In this document: in pieces, positions 51,108 through 60,688 of the stretch
Layout of the letters: each line of letters starts with the position of its first letter
Numbering within the stretch: the stretch's first letter is position 1
NCBI RefSeq assembly: GCF_000730245.1
Contig: NZ_CP004403.1
Coordinates: forward strand, 1 to 64,000
Reading direction: 5' to 3'
Origin: an endosymbiont of Acanthamoeba sp. UWC8
GTDB taxonomy: Bacteria; Pseudomonadota; Alphaproteobacteria; Rickettsiales; Midichloriaceae
Length of the DNA: 64,000 bases
Notes under the pieces: generated by a model
Database searches by the model: none
What the model was told of the DNA's origin: nothing
What the model saw: the letters and a program-made list of their open reading frames with translations, nothing else
Translations under genes and position numbers: made by a program

Positions 51108-51781
51108 TGATGTTAAATAAAATTATATTTTTAACTATATTTACTATTTTAGCTGTAGTGTTTTATAGAAACGGAAATATAGATTTAGCAGTTTCAGGCT
51201 ATTTTTATGATCATTTGCACGGGTTCTATTTAAAAGAAAGTTTGTTTGCAAAATTTACCCATAAAGTTGTGCCGTTAATTGTAGGTATCTTTATTACGGG
51301 AGCAGTAATTTTGGGGACTAGAAAACTTTTAAAGGTAAAATCAGTAAACCCGAAACATTATATAAAAATTATTTATGTAATGTTAGTATGTATTACAGGC
51401 CCCGGAATAGTAGTAAATATGGTATTTAAAGAAAACTTCGGCAGGGCAAGACCGATCCAAGTTGAGAATTTCGGCGGAACAGCAAAGTTTACCCCTGCAT
51501 TTGTTATTGCTAATCAATGTAACACTAATTGCTCCTTCGTTTCCGGGCATGCTTCAATAGGGTTTGTCTTTTTTGCTTTTGCCTTTATTAATAAGGGTAG
51601 AAAACGGATGATGTATAATGTTTTAGCAATTAGTTTAGGTTCTATATTTGGTTTAGGGAGAATTATTCAAGGCGCCCATTTTTTAAGTGATGTTATATTT
51701 TCGGGGTTTTTTGTATATATAACCGCGTATGTTTTAGCTTTACTTATTTTACCTAAGGAAGAAACTACAACTTCAACATAA
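51107..51781 (+). CDS. PAP2 family phosphatase
   Basis: The 224-residue membrane protein has six helices and the three PAP2 motifs: KENFGRARP near 104, the SGH motif in FVSGHASIGF near 144 and GRIIQGAHFLSDV near 185. Such enzymes dephosphorylate phosphatidate, undecaprenyl pyrophosphate or lipid A. It overlaps the GT39 gene by one base, which suggests joint action on lipid-linked sugars or lipid A modification. The substrate is inferred only from this pairing. Confidence 0.92.
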   Translation: MMLNKIIFLTIFTILAVVFYRNGNIDLAVSGYFYDHLHGFYLKESLFAKFTHKVVPLIVGIFITGAVILGTRKLLKVKSVNPKHYIKIIYVMLVCITGPGIVVNMVFKENFGRARPIQVENFGGTAKFTPAFVIANQCNTNCSFVSGHASIGFVFFAFAFINKGRKRMMYNVLAISLGSIFGLGRIIQGAHFLSDVIFSGFFVYITAYVLALLILPKEETTTST

Positions 51782-51869
51782 AAATTTATTTTATACACTG
51801 TTAACTTTTTATTAATAAATGCTTAAGTATACTATTTAGTAGATAGAAAATAATAGTTTCATCCCTTTA

Positions 51870-52889
51870 GTGAAAGAATTTAGTAAGAATAAAAAATTAA
51901 TTATCAGCTATGTAATTCCTATTATTTTAGTAATTCTAGTAGGTGTTTATTACCTAAAAGAGGCCGGATACGTCGGAACTGATAACGCTTATATAAAAGC
52001 AGGGAAAATATATATCAGCCCTGAAGTAAACGGGAAAGTAGTAAACATAGCGGTTAAAGAAAATGAAAGAGTTGAAAAAGGGAGAGTTTTAATAACTATT
52101 GATGATGAGCCATATCATATTGCTTTAAATCAGGCTAAAGCTAACCTTAATAGTACCATAAACGGTATAGAAGTATTAAAAGCGCAGTATCTTGAAAATA
52201 CTGAAAGCTTAAAGCTTGCAGCAATGAATAAAGATTATGCGCAGCGTGAATTTTATAGAGCATCAGAACTTGCAAAGAAGCGCGCCGGAACTGAAGCTCA
52301 AGTAGATGCGGCCGCCAATAAACTCAATGGAACCAAGCAGCAGATTGCCATACTTGAGCAAGAAAAGAGACAATTAATAATTAATTTATCAGGTGATCCT
52401 CTAATTTCAGTTGAAAAGCATCCCAAATACATTGAAGCTAAAGCAAGCGTTGATCAGGCGGAACTAAATTTAAAACGCACAGTATTAAGAGCTCCTAATA
52501 ACGGCATAATAAGTCAAGTTAGCACACTAAGTGTCGGAGACTATGTAGCAACCGGCTCATCCCTCTTTAGCATCGTACTTTTGGATAATATTTGGGTTGA
52601 AGCGAATTTAAAAGAGACTGATTTAACAAATGTTAAAGCAGGACAAAAAACTAAAGTAATGATTGATAGTTTTCCTAATTTGAAAGTAGAAGGTGTGGTT
52701 GAAAGCGTGGGTGCGGCAAGTGGCGCTGAATTTAGCATCCTTCCTCCACAAAATGCGACCGGAAACTGGGTAAAGATAGTGCAGAGAATTCCGGTTAGAG
52801 TATCAATTGAACAGCCTGATAGCACTTTACCTCTACGTGCGGGTATGAGTGCAGTAATTGAGATTAATACTAGATCTTCGGCGGAATAA
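51870..52889 (+). CDS. emrA: HlyD/EmrA-type membrane fusion protein
   Basis: The 339-residue periplasmic adaptor is anchored by one helix (residues 11-27) and continues TDNAYIKAGKIYISPEV, the lipoyl-like half motif, a long coiled coil (about 75-190), the second lipoyl half (LRAPNNGIISQV) and a beta-barrel. This is the EmrA architecture. The start is GTG. It is followed after three bases by a 14-helix MFS gene, so the pair forms an EmrAB-type export pump that needs an outer-membrane channel encoded elsewhere. Confidence 0.93.
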   Translation: MKEFSKNKKLIISYVIPIILVILVGVYYLKEAGYVGTDNAYIKAGKIYISPEVNGKVVNIAVKENERVEKGRVLITIDDEPYHIALNQAKANLNSTINGIEVLKAQYLENTESLKLAAMNKDYAQREFYRASELAKKRAGTEAQVDAAANKLNGTKQQIAILEQEKRQLIINLSGDPLISVEKHPKYIEAKASVDQAELNLKRTVLRAPNNGIISQVSTLSVGDYVATGSSLFSIVLLDNIWVEANLKETDLTNVKAGQKTKVMIDSFPNLKVEGVVESVGAASGAEFSILPPQNATGNWVKIVQRIPVRVSIEQPDSTLPLRAGMSAVIEINTRSSAE

Positions 52890-52892
52890 GAG

Positions 52893-54428
52893 ATGAGAGT
52901 AGGGATACAAACACTCTTCTCCAATCAGACATTAGTAACGATTTCAGTAATGCTTGCAGCTATAATGCAGACTTTGGATACAACAATTGCAAACGTTGCC
53001 CTGCCTTATATGCAAAGTACATTATCCGCGACTCAGGATCAGATTACCTGGGTTTTAACTTCTTATATCGTTGCTGCGGCAATAATGACTTTGCCCACCG
53101 GTATATTAAGTAATAAGTTAGGTAGAAAGAAATATTTTATATGGTCAATAATCGGGTTCACGGTTTCTTCCATGTTATGTGGGACTGCTTTATCCTTAAC
53201 TGAAATGGTTTTATTCAGGATGTTGCAAGGAGTGTTCGGTGCGGCACTAGTTCCCCTTTCTCAAGCAATTTTACTTGATAGTTACCCTAAAGAAAAGCAC
53301 GGAGTTGCTATGGCGATGTGGGGTTTCGGCATTATGATCGGGCCTATACTAGGGCCTACGCTTGGGGGGTATCTGACTGAATATTATAGTTGGCGCTGGG
53401 TATTTTTTATAAATTTACCCTTTGGTATTTTAGCCTTGCTTGGAGTTATTGTTTCAGTTGCTGATGAAGCAAAATCGACTAATCAAAAATTTAATATTGC
53501 CGGGTTTTTACTTGTCAGTATAGCTGTCGGAGCACTGCAATTAATGCTGGATAGGGGGGAGATGAAAGGTTGGTTTTCTTCAACTGAAATTGTTATTGAA
53601 ACTGCAATCGCATGTTTTGCATTTTATTTTTTTATCATACATCTGTTTAACTCAAAAACACCTTTTATAACTCCCGGCCTGTTTCTTGATAGAAACTTTG
53701 TAGCAAGCGTAATCATGGTTTCAATAATAGGTATAATTTTATACGCTTCATTATCGCTACTCACACCTTTTCTGCAAAGCTTAAAAGGTTATCCCGTATT
53801 AACTACAGGATTAGTACTTGCTCCGAGAGGGGTAGGGACTATGGTAGCAATGATTATAGTCGGGCATTTAATTACTAGGATTGATACACGAATGCTTATT
53901 ACATTCGGGTTAGTTTTAATTTTATTTTCACTATGGCAAATGATAAATTTCTCGCTGGACGTTAATATATTGCTTTTAGTTGAAAGCGGCTTAATTCAAG
54001 GATTTGGGTTCGGGTTTGTATTTGTTCCCTTAAGCACTATTGCCTTTTCGACCATAAATCCGACTCAAAGGACGGAAGCGGCCTCACTTTACAGCTTAAT
54101 GAGAAATATCGGAAGCAGTATAGGTATCTCAATATCAACCAATATTCTAGCTGAAAAAACTCAAATGATGCATGCCGTCATTTCAGAAAGCATAACACCG
54201 TTTAATCACCTTCTTCATTCTTCTTTATCCCCAAGCGCGTGGGATATTAACACCGTAAAGGGACTGGCGAGCCTAAATAATGAGATTACCAGGCAAGCAC
54301 AGTCAATTGCATACATTAACGATTTTACATTCTTAATGTATATTTGTGCAGCCTCTCTGCCTCTTGTGCTTTTACTGAAAAAAACCGAAATTGAGAAGAA
54401 AGCGGATATAATCGCAATCGCAGATTAA
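52893..54428 (+). CDS. emrB: DHA2-type MFS transporter (EmrB/QacA family)
   Basis: The 511-residue protein has 14 membrane helices. It shows the DHA2 motif LDTTIANVALPYMQ in helix 1, WVLTSYIVAAAIMTLPTG, the loop motif NKLGRKKYF and motif C GPILGPTLGGYL in helix 5. It works with the preceding EmrA-like adaptor to expel drugs or metabolites by proton exchange. Its end overlaps the end of the convergent mutM by four bases. Substrate range cannot be read from the sequence. Confidence 0.93.
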   Translation: MRVGIQTLFSNQTLVTISVMLAAIMQTLDTTIANVALPYMQSTLSATQDQITWVLTSYIVAAAIMTLPTGILSNKLGRKKYFIWSIIGFTVSSMLCGTALSLTEMVLFRMLQGVFGAALVPLSQAILLDSYPKEKHGVAMAMWGFGIMIGPILGPTLGGYLTEYYSWRWVFFINLPFGILALLGVIVSVADEAKSTNQKFNIAGFLLVSIAVGALQLMLDRGEMKGWFSSTEIVIETAIACFAFYFFIIHLFNSKTPFITPGLFLDRNFVASVIMVSIIGIILYASLSLLTPFLQSLKGYPVLTTGLVLAPRGVGTMVAMIIVGHLITRIDTRMLITFGLVLILFSLWQMINFSLDVNILLLVESGLIQGFGFGFVFVPLSTIAFSTINPTQRTEAASLYSLMRNIGSSIGISISTNILAEKTQMMHAVISESITPFNHLLHSSLSPSAWDINTVKGLASLNNEITRQAQSIAYINDFTFLMYICAASLPLVLLLKKTEIEKKADIIAIAD

Positions 54429-55240
54429 AATTGACAATTCGGGCAGTAAAACGTTGACCTGCCGGCCATTTTATTATTTAAAATTACTTCTTCACATATG
54501 TAACATTCTTGGCCTACTCTTCCGTAAACCTTAAATTTATGCTGAAAATAACCGATATCACCGCTTGACCTGACATAGTCCCTTAAAGTGGAGCCGCCGG
54601 ATTCTATAGCTTCCAATAAAACTACTTTAATCATTTCACAAAGAGTGGTAATTTCTTCCTTGTTTAATGATTTAGCTGCGCGGAGAGGGGAAATCTGAGA
54701 CCTAAATAAGCTTTCCGCTGCATAAATATTACCGACCCCCACAATTAACGAGGCATCCATAAGCAAAGGCTTGATCGGAGCAGATCTGTTTTTAAATATT
54801 TCATGTAAATAATCTTGGTTAAGGGCGGGGGTTAAGGGTTCTACCCCAAGGTTTTTAAATAGATTATGAGTATTGATTTCCGACTCCGGTATTACTGTAT
54901 AAAGGCCGAATCTTCTTGCATCATTAAAAATTAACTTACTATCCCCAGTTAAGTCAATTTCCAGGTGATTATGTTTATTACTTTTGGGCTCAGTATTTAA
55001 AAGAATTTTACCGGACATTCCTAAATGGATTACTAATATATTATTGTCCTCAAGGTGGATTAATATATATTTTGACCTTCTGGCGAGATCCGTAATTCTC
55101 TTATTTAAAAGTAAATTGCTAAAGTTTGCGGGAGGAGCAATTCTAAACTTTTTACCTGAGGTATTAATGCTTAAAATTTTCTTACCAATTATAGGATAAA
55201 GAGAGTTTTTTACAGTTTCAACCTCAGGTAATTCAGGCAT
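54425..55240 (-). CDS. mutM: Formamidopyrimidine-DNA glycosylase (Fpg/MutM)
   Basis: MutM removes 8-oxoguanine and cuts the abasic site. The 271-residue protein begins MPELPEVETV with the catalytic Pro2 and Glu3 and has the conserved Lys in RRSKYILIHL near 57. It has the helix-two-turn-helix ending VGVGNIYAAESLF, and closes with a four-Cys zinc finger (CYIC and CPNC). Length is standard. It is cotranscribed at most with ugd upstream (15 bases apart). Confidence 0.97.
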   Translation of the reverse strand: MPELPEVETVKNSLYPIIGKKILSINTSGKKFRIAPPANFSNLLLNKRITDLARRSKYILIHLEDNNILVIHLGMSGKILLNTEPKSNKHNHLEIDLTGDSKLIFNDARRFGLYTVIPESEINTHNLFKNLGVEPLTPALNQDYLHEIFKNRSAPIKPLLMDASLIVGVGNIYAAESLFRSQISPLRAAKSLNKEEITTLCEMIKVVLLEAIESGGSTLRDYVRSSGDIGYFQHKFKVYGRVGQECYICEEVILNNKMAGRSTFYCPNCQF

Positions 55241-55255
55241 TTTAAACCCCGTAAT

Positions 55256-56566
55256 TTAATTAACTTTTGCTCTTCCTAAAGATATATAAGTGAACCCTGA
55301 GTTACTCATTTCTTCTCTTGAATAAATATTCCTCAAATCAATTATTATTGGCTGTTGCATGCATTTCTGTAACTGCTGAAGATCAAGGGTTTTAAACTCA
55401 GCCCACTCGGTAATTATGCAAAGCGCTTCCGCATTATTTGCTGCGGTAAATATGTCATCACAATATTCGATACTATTGCCGAATATCTTCTTAGCTTCTT
55501 CCATACCTTTAGGGTCATATGCCTTAATTACGGCGCCTTTATTTTTAAGCGTGTTTATAATATCTATACTTGCGCTATCACGCATATCATCAGTTTCAGC
55601 TTTAAAAGTCAGACCCAAAATTGCAATAGTCTTGCCGTTAATATCGCCGTTTAAGGCGGATATCACTTTACTTGCCATCTTTGCTTTTCGTCTATCGTTT
55701 GAATCGATGACCGCATTAATAATTAAACTTGGGATAGAAGCATCATTTGCTGCTTTTGCAAGAGCAAGCGTATCTTTGGGGAAGCATGAGCCGCCATATC
55801 CCGGCCCGGGTTTTAAGAAATGCTTACCGATCCTTTTATCTGAGCCTATCCCGTTTGAAATATCTTCAATATTTCCGCCAAACTGCTCGGCTATATCGGA
55901 AATTTCATTAATAAATGCTACCTTCATGGCAAGGAATGCGTTCGCGGCATATTTAATAATTTCAGCGGTGCTGTTATCGGTAAACTCAATATGGGTATCA
56001 TTTACTATAACGGGAGCATAAAGTTTTCGGGCGATTTCTTTTGATTCCTCGTCCATGGTGCCGATTACTATCCTATCAGGATAAAAGAAATCGTTTACTG
56101 CCGAACCTTCACGGAGGAATTCAGGATTGGAAATAATACTAAATTTTAAATCCTGCCTCTTTTCTTCCAGCGTTTTTTTAACTCTATTTGCGGTGCCGAC
56201 CGGAACGGTTGATTTTATAATGATATACTTATCATGGTTTACGTATTTTGCTATATCTTCCAACACCGAATCCAAGTAAGTCATATTAGCATTGCCGTCT
56301 TTAGCGGCAGGAGTCCCGACTGCTATTACTAAAACATCCGCTTTATCAAGTAATGATTTATCAGTTGAAAAATGCAAGTGACCATTCTTGTAATTTTTGA
56401 TTACCAGCTCTTCTAAACCCGGTTCGTAAATCGGGATTACACCTTCTTTGAGTGCATTAATTTTAGTAACATCATTATCAATGCAATTGACTTCAATACC
56501 AAAGTTAGCAAAACATGTGCCTGCAACCAACCCGACATAACCTGTGCCTATAACCGTAACTTTCAT
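55256..56566 (-). CDS. ugd: UDP-glucose 6-dehydrogenase
   Basis: Ugd oxidises UDP-glucose to UDP-glucuronate with two NAD+, feeding polysaccharide and lipid A modification. The 436-residue protein has the NAD loop GTGYVGLVAGTCFANFG at 7-23, VIAVGTPA, STVPVGTANRV, NPEFLREGSAV and the catalytic Cys in GPGYGGSCFPKDTLAL near 262. Length is typical. It may supply sugar precursors used with the GT39/PAP2 pair nearby. Spacing to mutM (15 bases) suggests one transcript. Confidence 0.96.
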   Translation of the reverse strand: MKVTVIGTGYVGLVAGTCFANFGIEVNCIDNDVTKINALKEGVIPIYEPGLEELVIKNYKNGHLHFSTDKSLLDKADVLVIAVGTPAAKDGNANMTYLDSVLEDIAKYVNHDKYIIIKSTVPVGTANRVKKTLEEKRQDLKFSIISNPEFLREGSAVNDFFYPDRIVIGTMDEESKEIARKLYAPVIVNDTHIEFTDNSTAEIIKYAANAFLAMKVAFINEISDIAEQFGGNIEDISNGIGSDKRIGKHFLKPGPGYGGSCFPKDTLALAKAANDASIPSLIINAVIDSNDRRKAKMASKVISALNGDINGKTIAILGLTFKAETDDMRDSASIDIINTLKNKGAVIKAYDPKGMEEAKKIFGNSIEYCDDIFTAANNAEALCIITEWAEFKTLDLQQLQKCMQQPIIIDLRNIYSREEMSNSGFTYISLGRAKVN

Positions 56567-56704
56567 ATAAAATATTCAATATAAAATTATTTTTGCAGAT
56601 TAATAGATTTTTATTTTATTAGCAATTTTAGAATGATTTAAAACCATTTATTCTCTATAATTACGGATGTAAAAGATGTAAACTACTTATAAAAAATAAT
56701 CTGC

Positions 56705-58549
56705 ATGAAAATTAAAAGACTAACCGAAAAGACAATTAATAGAATAGCAGCGGGTGAAGTTATTGAAAGACCTCTTTCAGTGATTAAGGAGTTGGTAGAA
56801 AACTCGATAGATGCCGGTGCAAAAAATATTGTTATTGAGATTGAACGGGGAGGGAGGAACTTAATTATAATTACTGATGACGGGGAAGGGATTACTAAGG
56901 ATGATCTTTTACTTGCTATTGAGCGCCATGCAACCTCAAAGCTAAGTGAAGATGATATTTGTAATATAAATTTTCATGGTTTTAGAGGAGAAGCTTTACC
57001 CTCAATTGCTTCAGTTAGCAGAATGAAAATTGCCAGCCGGCATATAACAAAAGATGAGGCATGGCAAATTGAAGTTTTAGGCGGTGAAGTACAAAATTTA
57101 ACTCCGGCAGGTTTAAAACAGGGCACAGTAGTAGAAGTTAGAGATTTATTTTATTTTACGCCCAATCGGCTTAAGTTTTTAAAATCCGAAAGTTCGGAAA
57201 TTAGCGTATGTACTGATTTGATAAATCGATTTGCGCTTTGCCATTGCCATATTTCTTTTAAGTTTATTTCAGACGGAAGAGTAATATTAAATTATAAACC
57301 GAATCAAACCGACCTAAGCGGAGAGGATACCAGGGTAGGGGATATACTCGGTGCAGACTTTTTAAAAAATTCAGTAAAAGTAAGTTTTAGCCGGGATTAT
57401 TTATCATTTAAAGGATACACTTCACTTCCCACCTATAGCAGAAAGACTTCGGTAAATTATTTAACCTACGTAAATAGAAGAATAATTAAGGATAAATTTT
57501 TTATAGGAGCCGTAAAAGCAGCTTATAATGGGCTGATACCTCATGATAGGTATCCTATGATTGCCCTATTTTTAGAAATTGATCCCTATGAGGTTGATGT
57601 TAACGTGCACCCGACTAAAGCAGAGGTGCGCTTTAAGGATGAAAATTTTATCCGCGGTATCATAATCTCCGAGATAAGAAAGGCAATTGCACAGGCAAGC
57701 GCTCCTCAAGCAAGTGGTGAAATAAATCCGCCTAAACTATATCATTCCAGGATTAATTTCATACCGCCAAGGCCGATAGTTCAGTCTTCGCTTAATATTA
57801 ATCGATTTGTGGATGAAAAACCTCAGGCTAAAACTTTTAGCAATAATTTTAATAGTGAGGTTAGTACTTCGCAAATACATGATTCGATAACTGATAGCTT
57901 TAGGTCTGTAAGCGTTAAGGTTATGGAGAATGAGCCGAAAGAAAAAATAGAAGAAACAAATACTGATTCCTTTCCCTTAGGTTTTGCTAAATGCCAAATC
58001 AATAATACCTTTATTATTTCGGAAAGTAAGGACGGGTTTATTATAGTTGATCAACATGCAGCACATGAGAGATTGGTGCTGGAAAAGATGAAAAAGGCAA
58101 TGCAGGAAAATAAAGTAAAAACCCAGCCGTTACTCGTTCCGGAAGTAGTTGAGGTTGGGGCGGCTATGGCTGAAAAGATTTTAGAATTTTCCTTTAACTT
58201 AAGAAAATTCGGTATTGTGATTGAAAGAAACGGGTTATCTCAGATTTTAGTCAGGGAAGTGCCGTATTTGCTTGGTAAGCTTGATATAAGAAGCTTTATC
58301 TTTGACCTGGCTGATAATATTTCGGAATATAATACAATTACCAATCTCGATGAAAAGCTTGATGAGATATGCGGCAATATTGCCTGTCATTCGAGTATAA
58401 GGGCAGGGAGAAAGCTATCCGTTGAGGAAATGAACGCAATTTTAAGGGAAATGGAAAACACACCGTTCTCCTCGCAATGTAATCACGGTAGGCCAACTTT
58501 CAGGAAATTGACCCTAAAAGAACTTCATAATATGTTCGAGAGAACTTAA
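56705..58549 (+). CDS. mutL: DNA mismatch repair protein MutL
   Basis: MutL links mismatch recognition by MutS to strand removal. The 614-residue protein has the GHKL ATPase N-terminus: IAAGEVIERP, KELVENSIDAGA, DDGEGI near 60 and FRGEALPSIASVSRM near 94. A hydrophilic linker (about 330-420) and a C-terminal dimerisation domain with DQHAAHERL follow. The metal motif DQHA-x2-E-x4-E is partly kept (DQHAAHERLVLEK), consistent with an endonuclease-type MutL, but I am not certain. It is divergent from ugd. Confidence 0.97.
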   Translation: MKIKRLTEKTINRIAAGEVIERPLSVIKELVENSIDAGAKNIVIEIERGGRNLIIITDDGEGITKDDLLLAIERHATSKLSEDDICNINFHGFRGEALPSIASVSRMKIASRHITKDEAWQIEVLGGEVQNLTPAGLKQGTVVEVRDLFYFTPNRLKFLKSESSEISVCTDLINRFALCHCHISFKFISDGRVILNYKPNQTDLSGEDTRVGDILGADFLKNSVKVSFSRDYLSFKGYTSLPTYSRKTSVNYLTYVNRRIIKDKFFIGAVKAAYNGLIPHDRYPMIALFLEIDPYEVDVNVHPTKAEVRFKDENFIRGIIISEIRKAIAQASAPQASGEINPPKLYHSRINFIPPRPIVQSSLNINRFVDEKPQAKTFSNNFNSEVSTSQIHDSITDSFRSVSVKVMENEPKEKIEETNTDSFPLGFAKCQINNTFIISESKDGFIIVDQHAAHERLVLEKMKKAMQENKVKTQPLLVPEVVEVGAAMAEKILEFSFNLRKFGIVIERNGLSQILVREVPYLLGKLDIRSFIFDLADNISEYNTITNLDEKLDEICGNIACHSSIRAGRKLSVEEMNAILREMENTPFSSQCNHGRPTFRKLTLKELHNMFERT

Positions 58550-58676
58550 TTATAAGTTTCGCGAAAAATTTCAATATTAGCCTTAAATATCCACAAATAT
58601 AATTTTAATATTTTTTTGCTTCAATAATTATATTTAAGTGACTATAATGTATCAAAATAACTAATTATTTAATATT

Positions 58677-59444
58677 ATGAAAAATGATACTCAGAATAAC
58701 GATTTAAATAAATTATCAAAAGAATTAAATGTTATATTGGAAACAGGAACTGCTAGCGATATTGAAAATTTTGTAAAAAATCATTTTAATCATTTTAGAG
58801 GCATAAAAATTCCATATTTTCGTAAAGATTTAGATTTACTTCCTGATAATATTATTATTAAATTATTACATATTGAGGATATTTTATGTTATGTTGTACA
58901 TACACATGGAAATTATAGGATATTAAAACTATGCTTAGAAGCTAATAAATCCGTAAATTATATTGATATTAATTATGAGTATGGGGCAAATGAGGGATAC
59001 CCTCTACTTCACAATGAGGTTATCTACGGTAGTTTTGATTGTGTTAAGTTGTTACTTGAAGAAGGTGCAAATCCATATTTAAAAAATTATAAGGGGAGAA
59101 TCCCGATTAATTATTCAAAAGATGAAGGCATAACGGAACTTTTACTTTCATGGATGCAAAAAGAGCAAACTTCCAATAAACGTGATAGAGAAGACTTTGA
59201 AGGTTTTGATAAGAAAGAAGAAAGCACTCCTAGTAAAAGAGCAAAAAATGAAGAATGTTGTGAAGAGTTAGATTCTAAACAACGTGATGAGCAGATTGAA
59301 AAAAGGCGACTTGCAGATTCTGCTAAAAAACACAGCCAAGATATTACAAAATTTTTCAAATCCCAAGATAAACCTCCGGTTGGTAAACATTCCGAAAGAA
59401 TATCTAAGGAAAGTGAGTGCAAAGGTAAAGAAAAGGCTCTATAG
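58677..59444 (+). CDS. Ankyrin-repeat protein with basic C-terminal region
   Basis: The 255-residue protein has two to three ankyrin units at about 80-165, the clearest being GYPLLHNEVIYGSFDCVKLL then LEEGANPYLKNYKGRIPINY. Residues 1-75 are helical. The C-terminal 85 residues are hydrophilic and contain a basic cluster STPSKRAKNE and flanking KR/KK pairs that resemble nuclear localisation signals. No signal peptide. Such proteins in symbionts are often secreted into the host, but export is not shown here. A palindromic repeat copy begins 20 bases after the stop. Confidence 0.82.
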   Translation: MKNDTQNNDLNKLSKELNVILETGTASDIENFVKNHFNHFRGIKIPYFRKDLDLLPDNIIIKLLHIEDILCYVVHTHGNYRILKLCLEANKSVNYIDINYEYGANEGYPLLHNEVIYGSFDCVKLLLEEGANPYLKNYKGRIPINYSKDEGITELLLSWMQKEQTSNKRDREDFEGFDKKEESTPSKRAKNEECCEELDSKQRDEQIEKRRLADSAKKHSQDITKFFKSQDKPPVGKHSERISKESECKGKEKAL

Positions 59445-59463
59445 AGTTATATATGCTGTTTTT

Positions 59464-59652
59464 GTATAGTGTAGACAATTAGCTTACAACTGGAGAATCA
59501 GATAATAAAAATAGTAAAAAGCACGCGCCTAGCGGCCATTTATGGCGCGTGCTCGAATAAATGACTATGTCATTTATTCGCAAACTCAGTTTAATTTTTT
59601 ATAGTTTAACTATGCTCGATGTATGTTGAATATTCAACTTACTACACTATAC
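59464..59652. repeat. Dispersed palindromic element, copy 2, with terminal inverted repeats
   Basis: This 189-base copy is bounded by perfect 11-base inverted repeats, GTATAGTGTAG (59464-59474) and CTACACTATAC (59642-59652). Inside are two hairpins: 59521-59529 with 59544-59552 (9 pairs) and 59554-59565 with 59569-59580 (12 pairs, TAT loop). A third palindrome, GTTGAATATTCAAC, lies near 59625. It has no open frame. The layout is that of a miniature, non-autonomous mobile element or a Rickettsiales palindromic element. Its partner copy is at 29291-29462. Confidence 0.85.
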
Positions 59653-59664
59653 TTAATTTTTAAT

Positions 59665-59698
59665 AAAAAGTCGGAATTTGTTTTATTGCCGACTTTTT
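59665..59698. terminator. Bidirectional terminator by the mltG end
   Basis: AAAAAGTCGG (59665-59674) pairs perfectly with CCGACTTTTT (59689-59698) around a 14-base loop, and T runs flank it on both strands. It adjoins the mltG stop and would end transcripts from both sides. Confidence 0.85.
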
Positions 59699-60688
59699 TT
59701 ATTCAGGCTTTTTGCCGGTAAATGTGCGAAAATTTTTAACGTTCGTTAAATGCTCTTTATAAGTTTCGGAGAATTTATGGCCGCCGAGCCCGTCGGCCAC
59801 AAAAAACAAATCCTTGGTATTAGCTGGGTGCAGCACGGCAGCAATTGACCTAAGCCCCGGGTTTGCAATCGGGGTAGGTGGAAGCCCTTTTACTTTGTAA
59901 GTATTATATAATGAATCGCTTTCCAGATCCTTATAATTAAGACGTTTAGGAAAGGGCTCAACCCCGCCGGTCATGCCGTAAATTACGGTTGGGTCGGCCT
60001 GAAGCGGCATATTTATTCTTAAACGATTAAGGTAAACGCCTGCAACCAGAGGCTTTTCAGCATTTATACTGCTTTCCTTTTCAACAATGGAAGCTAGAGC
60101 TAAAAGCTCGTTAACATCCTTCAAAGGAACGGGTAACACCGCGGTCGCAATAAATAAATTTAAATGCTTCTCCATATCCGCATGCATTCTGGCCAAGATT
60201 GAGTCTTTAGGAGTACCGTATGTATATGAATAAGTTTCCGGGAGTAAATAGCCTTCTTTATATTTCTCTTTATTTATGCTGCCTCTTAAGCCATAGCTGT
60301 TATCTAATATTTTAAATACTTGGGAATTAGTTAGTCCTTCGGGAACGGTAACTTTATGAATAATTACCTCTCCTCTTGTCAGCTTATGAATTACTTCAAT
60401 CATCTTCATCCCAGCTTCAAACTTATATTCTCCCGATTGTAAATATTGTTTTTTAAATGAATGTGCTTTGGAAAGTAGGATGAATAAGAATTGGCTTTTA
60501 ATTACTTCTTTTTTATGAAGTAAATCAGCAATTTGATTGATTGAATAGTTCTTAGGAATTATGACAATTTTTTCTTGATATACATGTGTTTTATAAAACG
60601 TATCGTGATAAGAATAAACCACTGCTACAATAAGTAATAGTTTAAATATAAGATATATAATAAAAAATTTCTTTAACTTAGAGAGCAT
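59699..60688 (-). CDS. mltG: Endolytic murein transglycosylase MltG
   Basis: MltG (YceG-like) cuts nascent glycan strands at the inner membrane and so sets glycan length. The 329-residue protein has one N-terminal helix (8-27), a LysM-like subdomain (about 35-110) and the catalytic domain with the Glu in ALASIVEKESSI near 195-215 and QADPTVIYG. Its ATG overlaps the fabF stop (TAATG), as in many bacteria where mltG lies near fabF and acpP. It supports active peptidoglycan synthesis. Confidence 0.96.
   Translation of the reverse strand: MLSKLKKFFIIYLIFKLLLIVAVVYSYHDTFYKTHVYQEKIVIIPKNYSINQIADLLHKKEVIKSQFLFILLSKAHSFKKQYLQSGEYKFEAGMKMIEVIHKLTRGEVIIHKVTVPEGLTNSQVFKILDNSYGLRGSINKEKYKEGYLLPETYSYTYGTPKDSILARMHADMEKHLNLFIATAVLPVPLKDVNELLALASIVEKESSINAEKPLVAGVYLNRLRINMPLQADPTVIYGMTGGVEPFPKRLNYKDLESDSLYNTYKVKGLPPTPIANPGLRSIAAVLHPANTKDLFFVADGLGGHKFSETYKEHLTNVKNFRTFTGKKPE

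Noticed and set aside
58580-58600. ATATCCACA as a DnaA box
   Set aside because: Single imperfect site in an AT-rich gap, with no cluster and far from dnaA.
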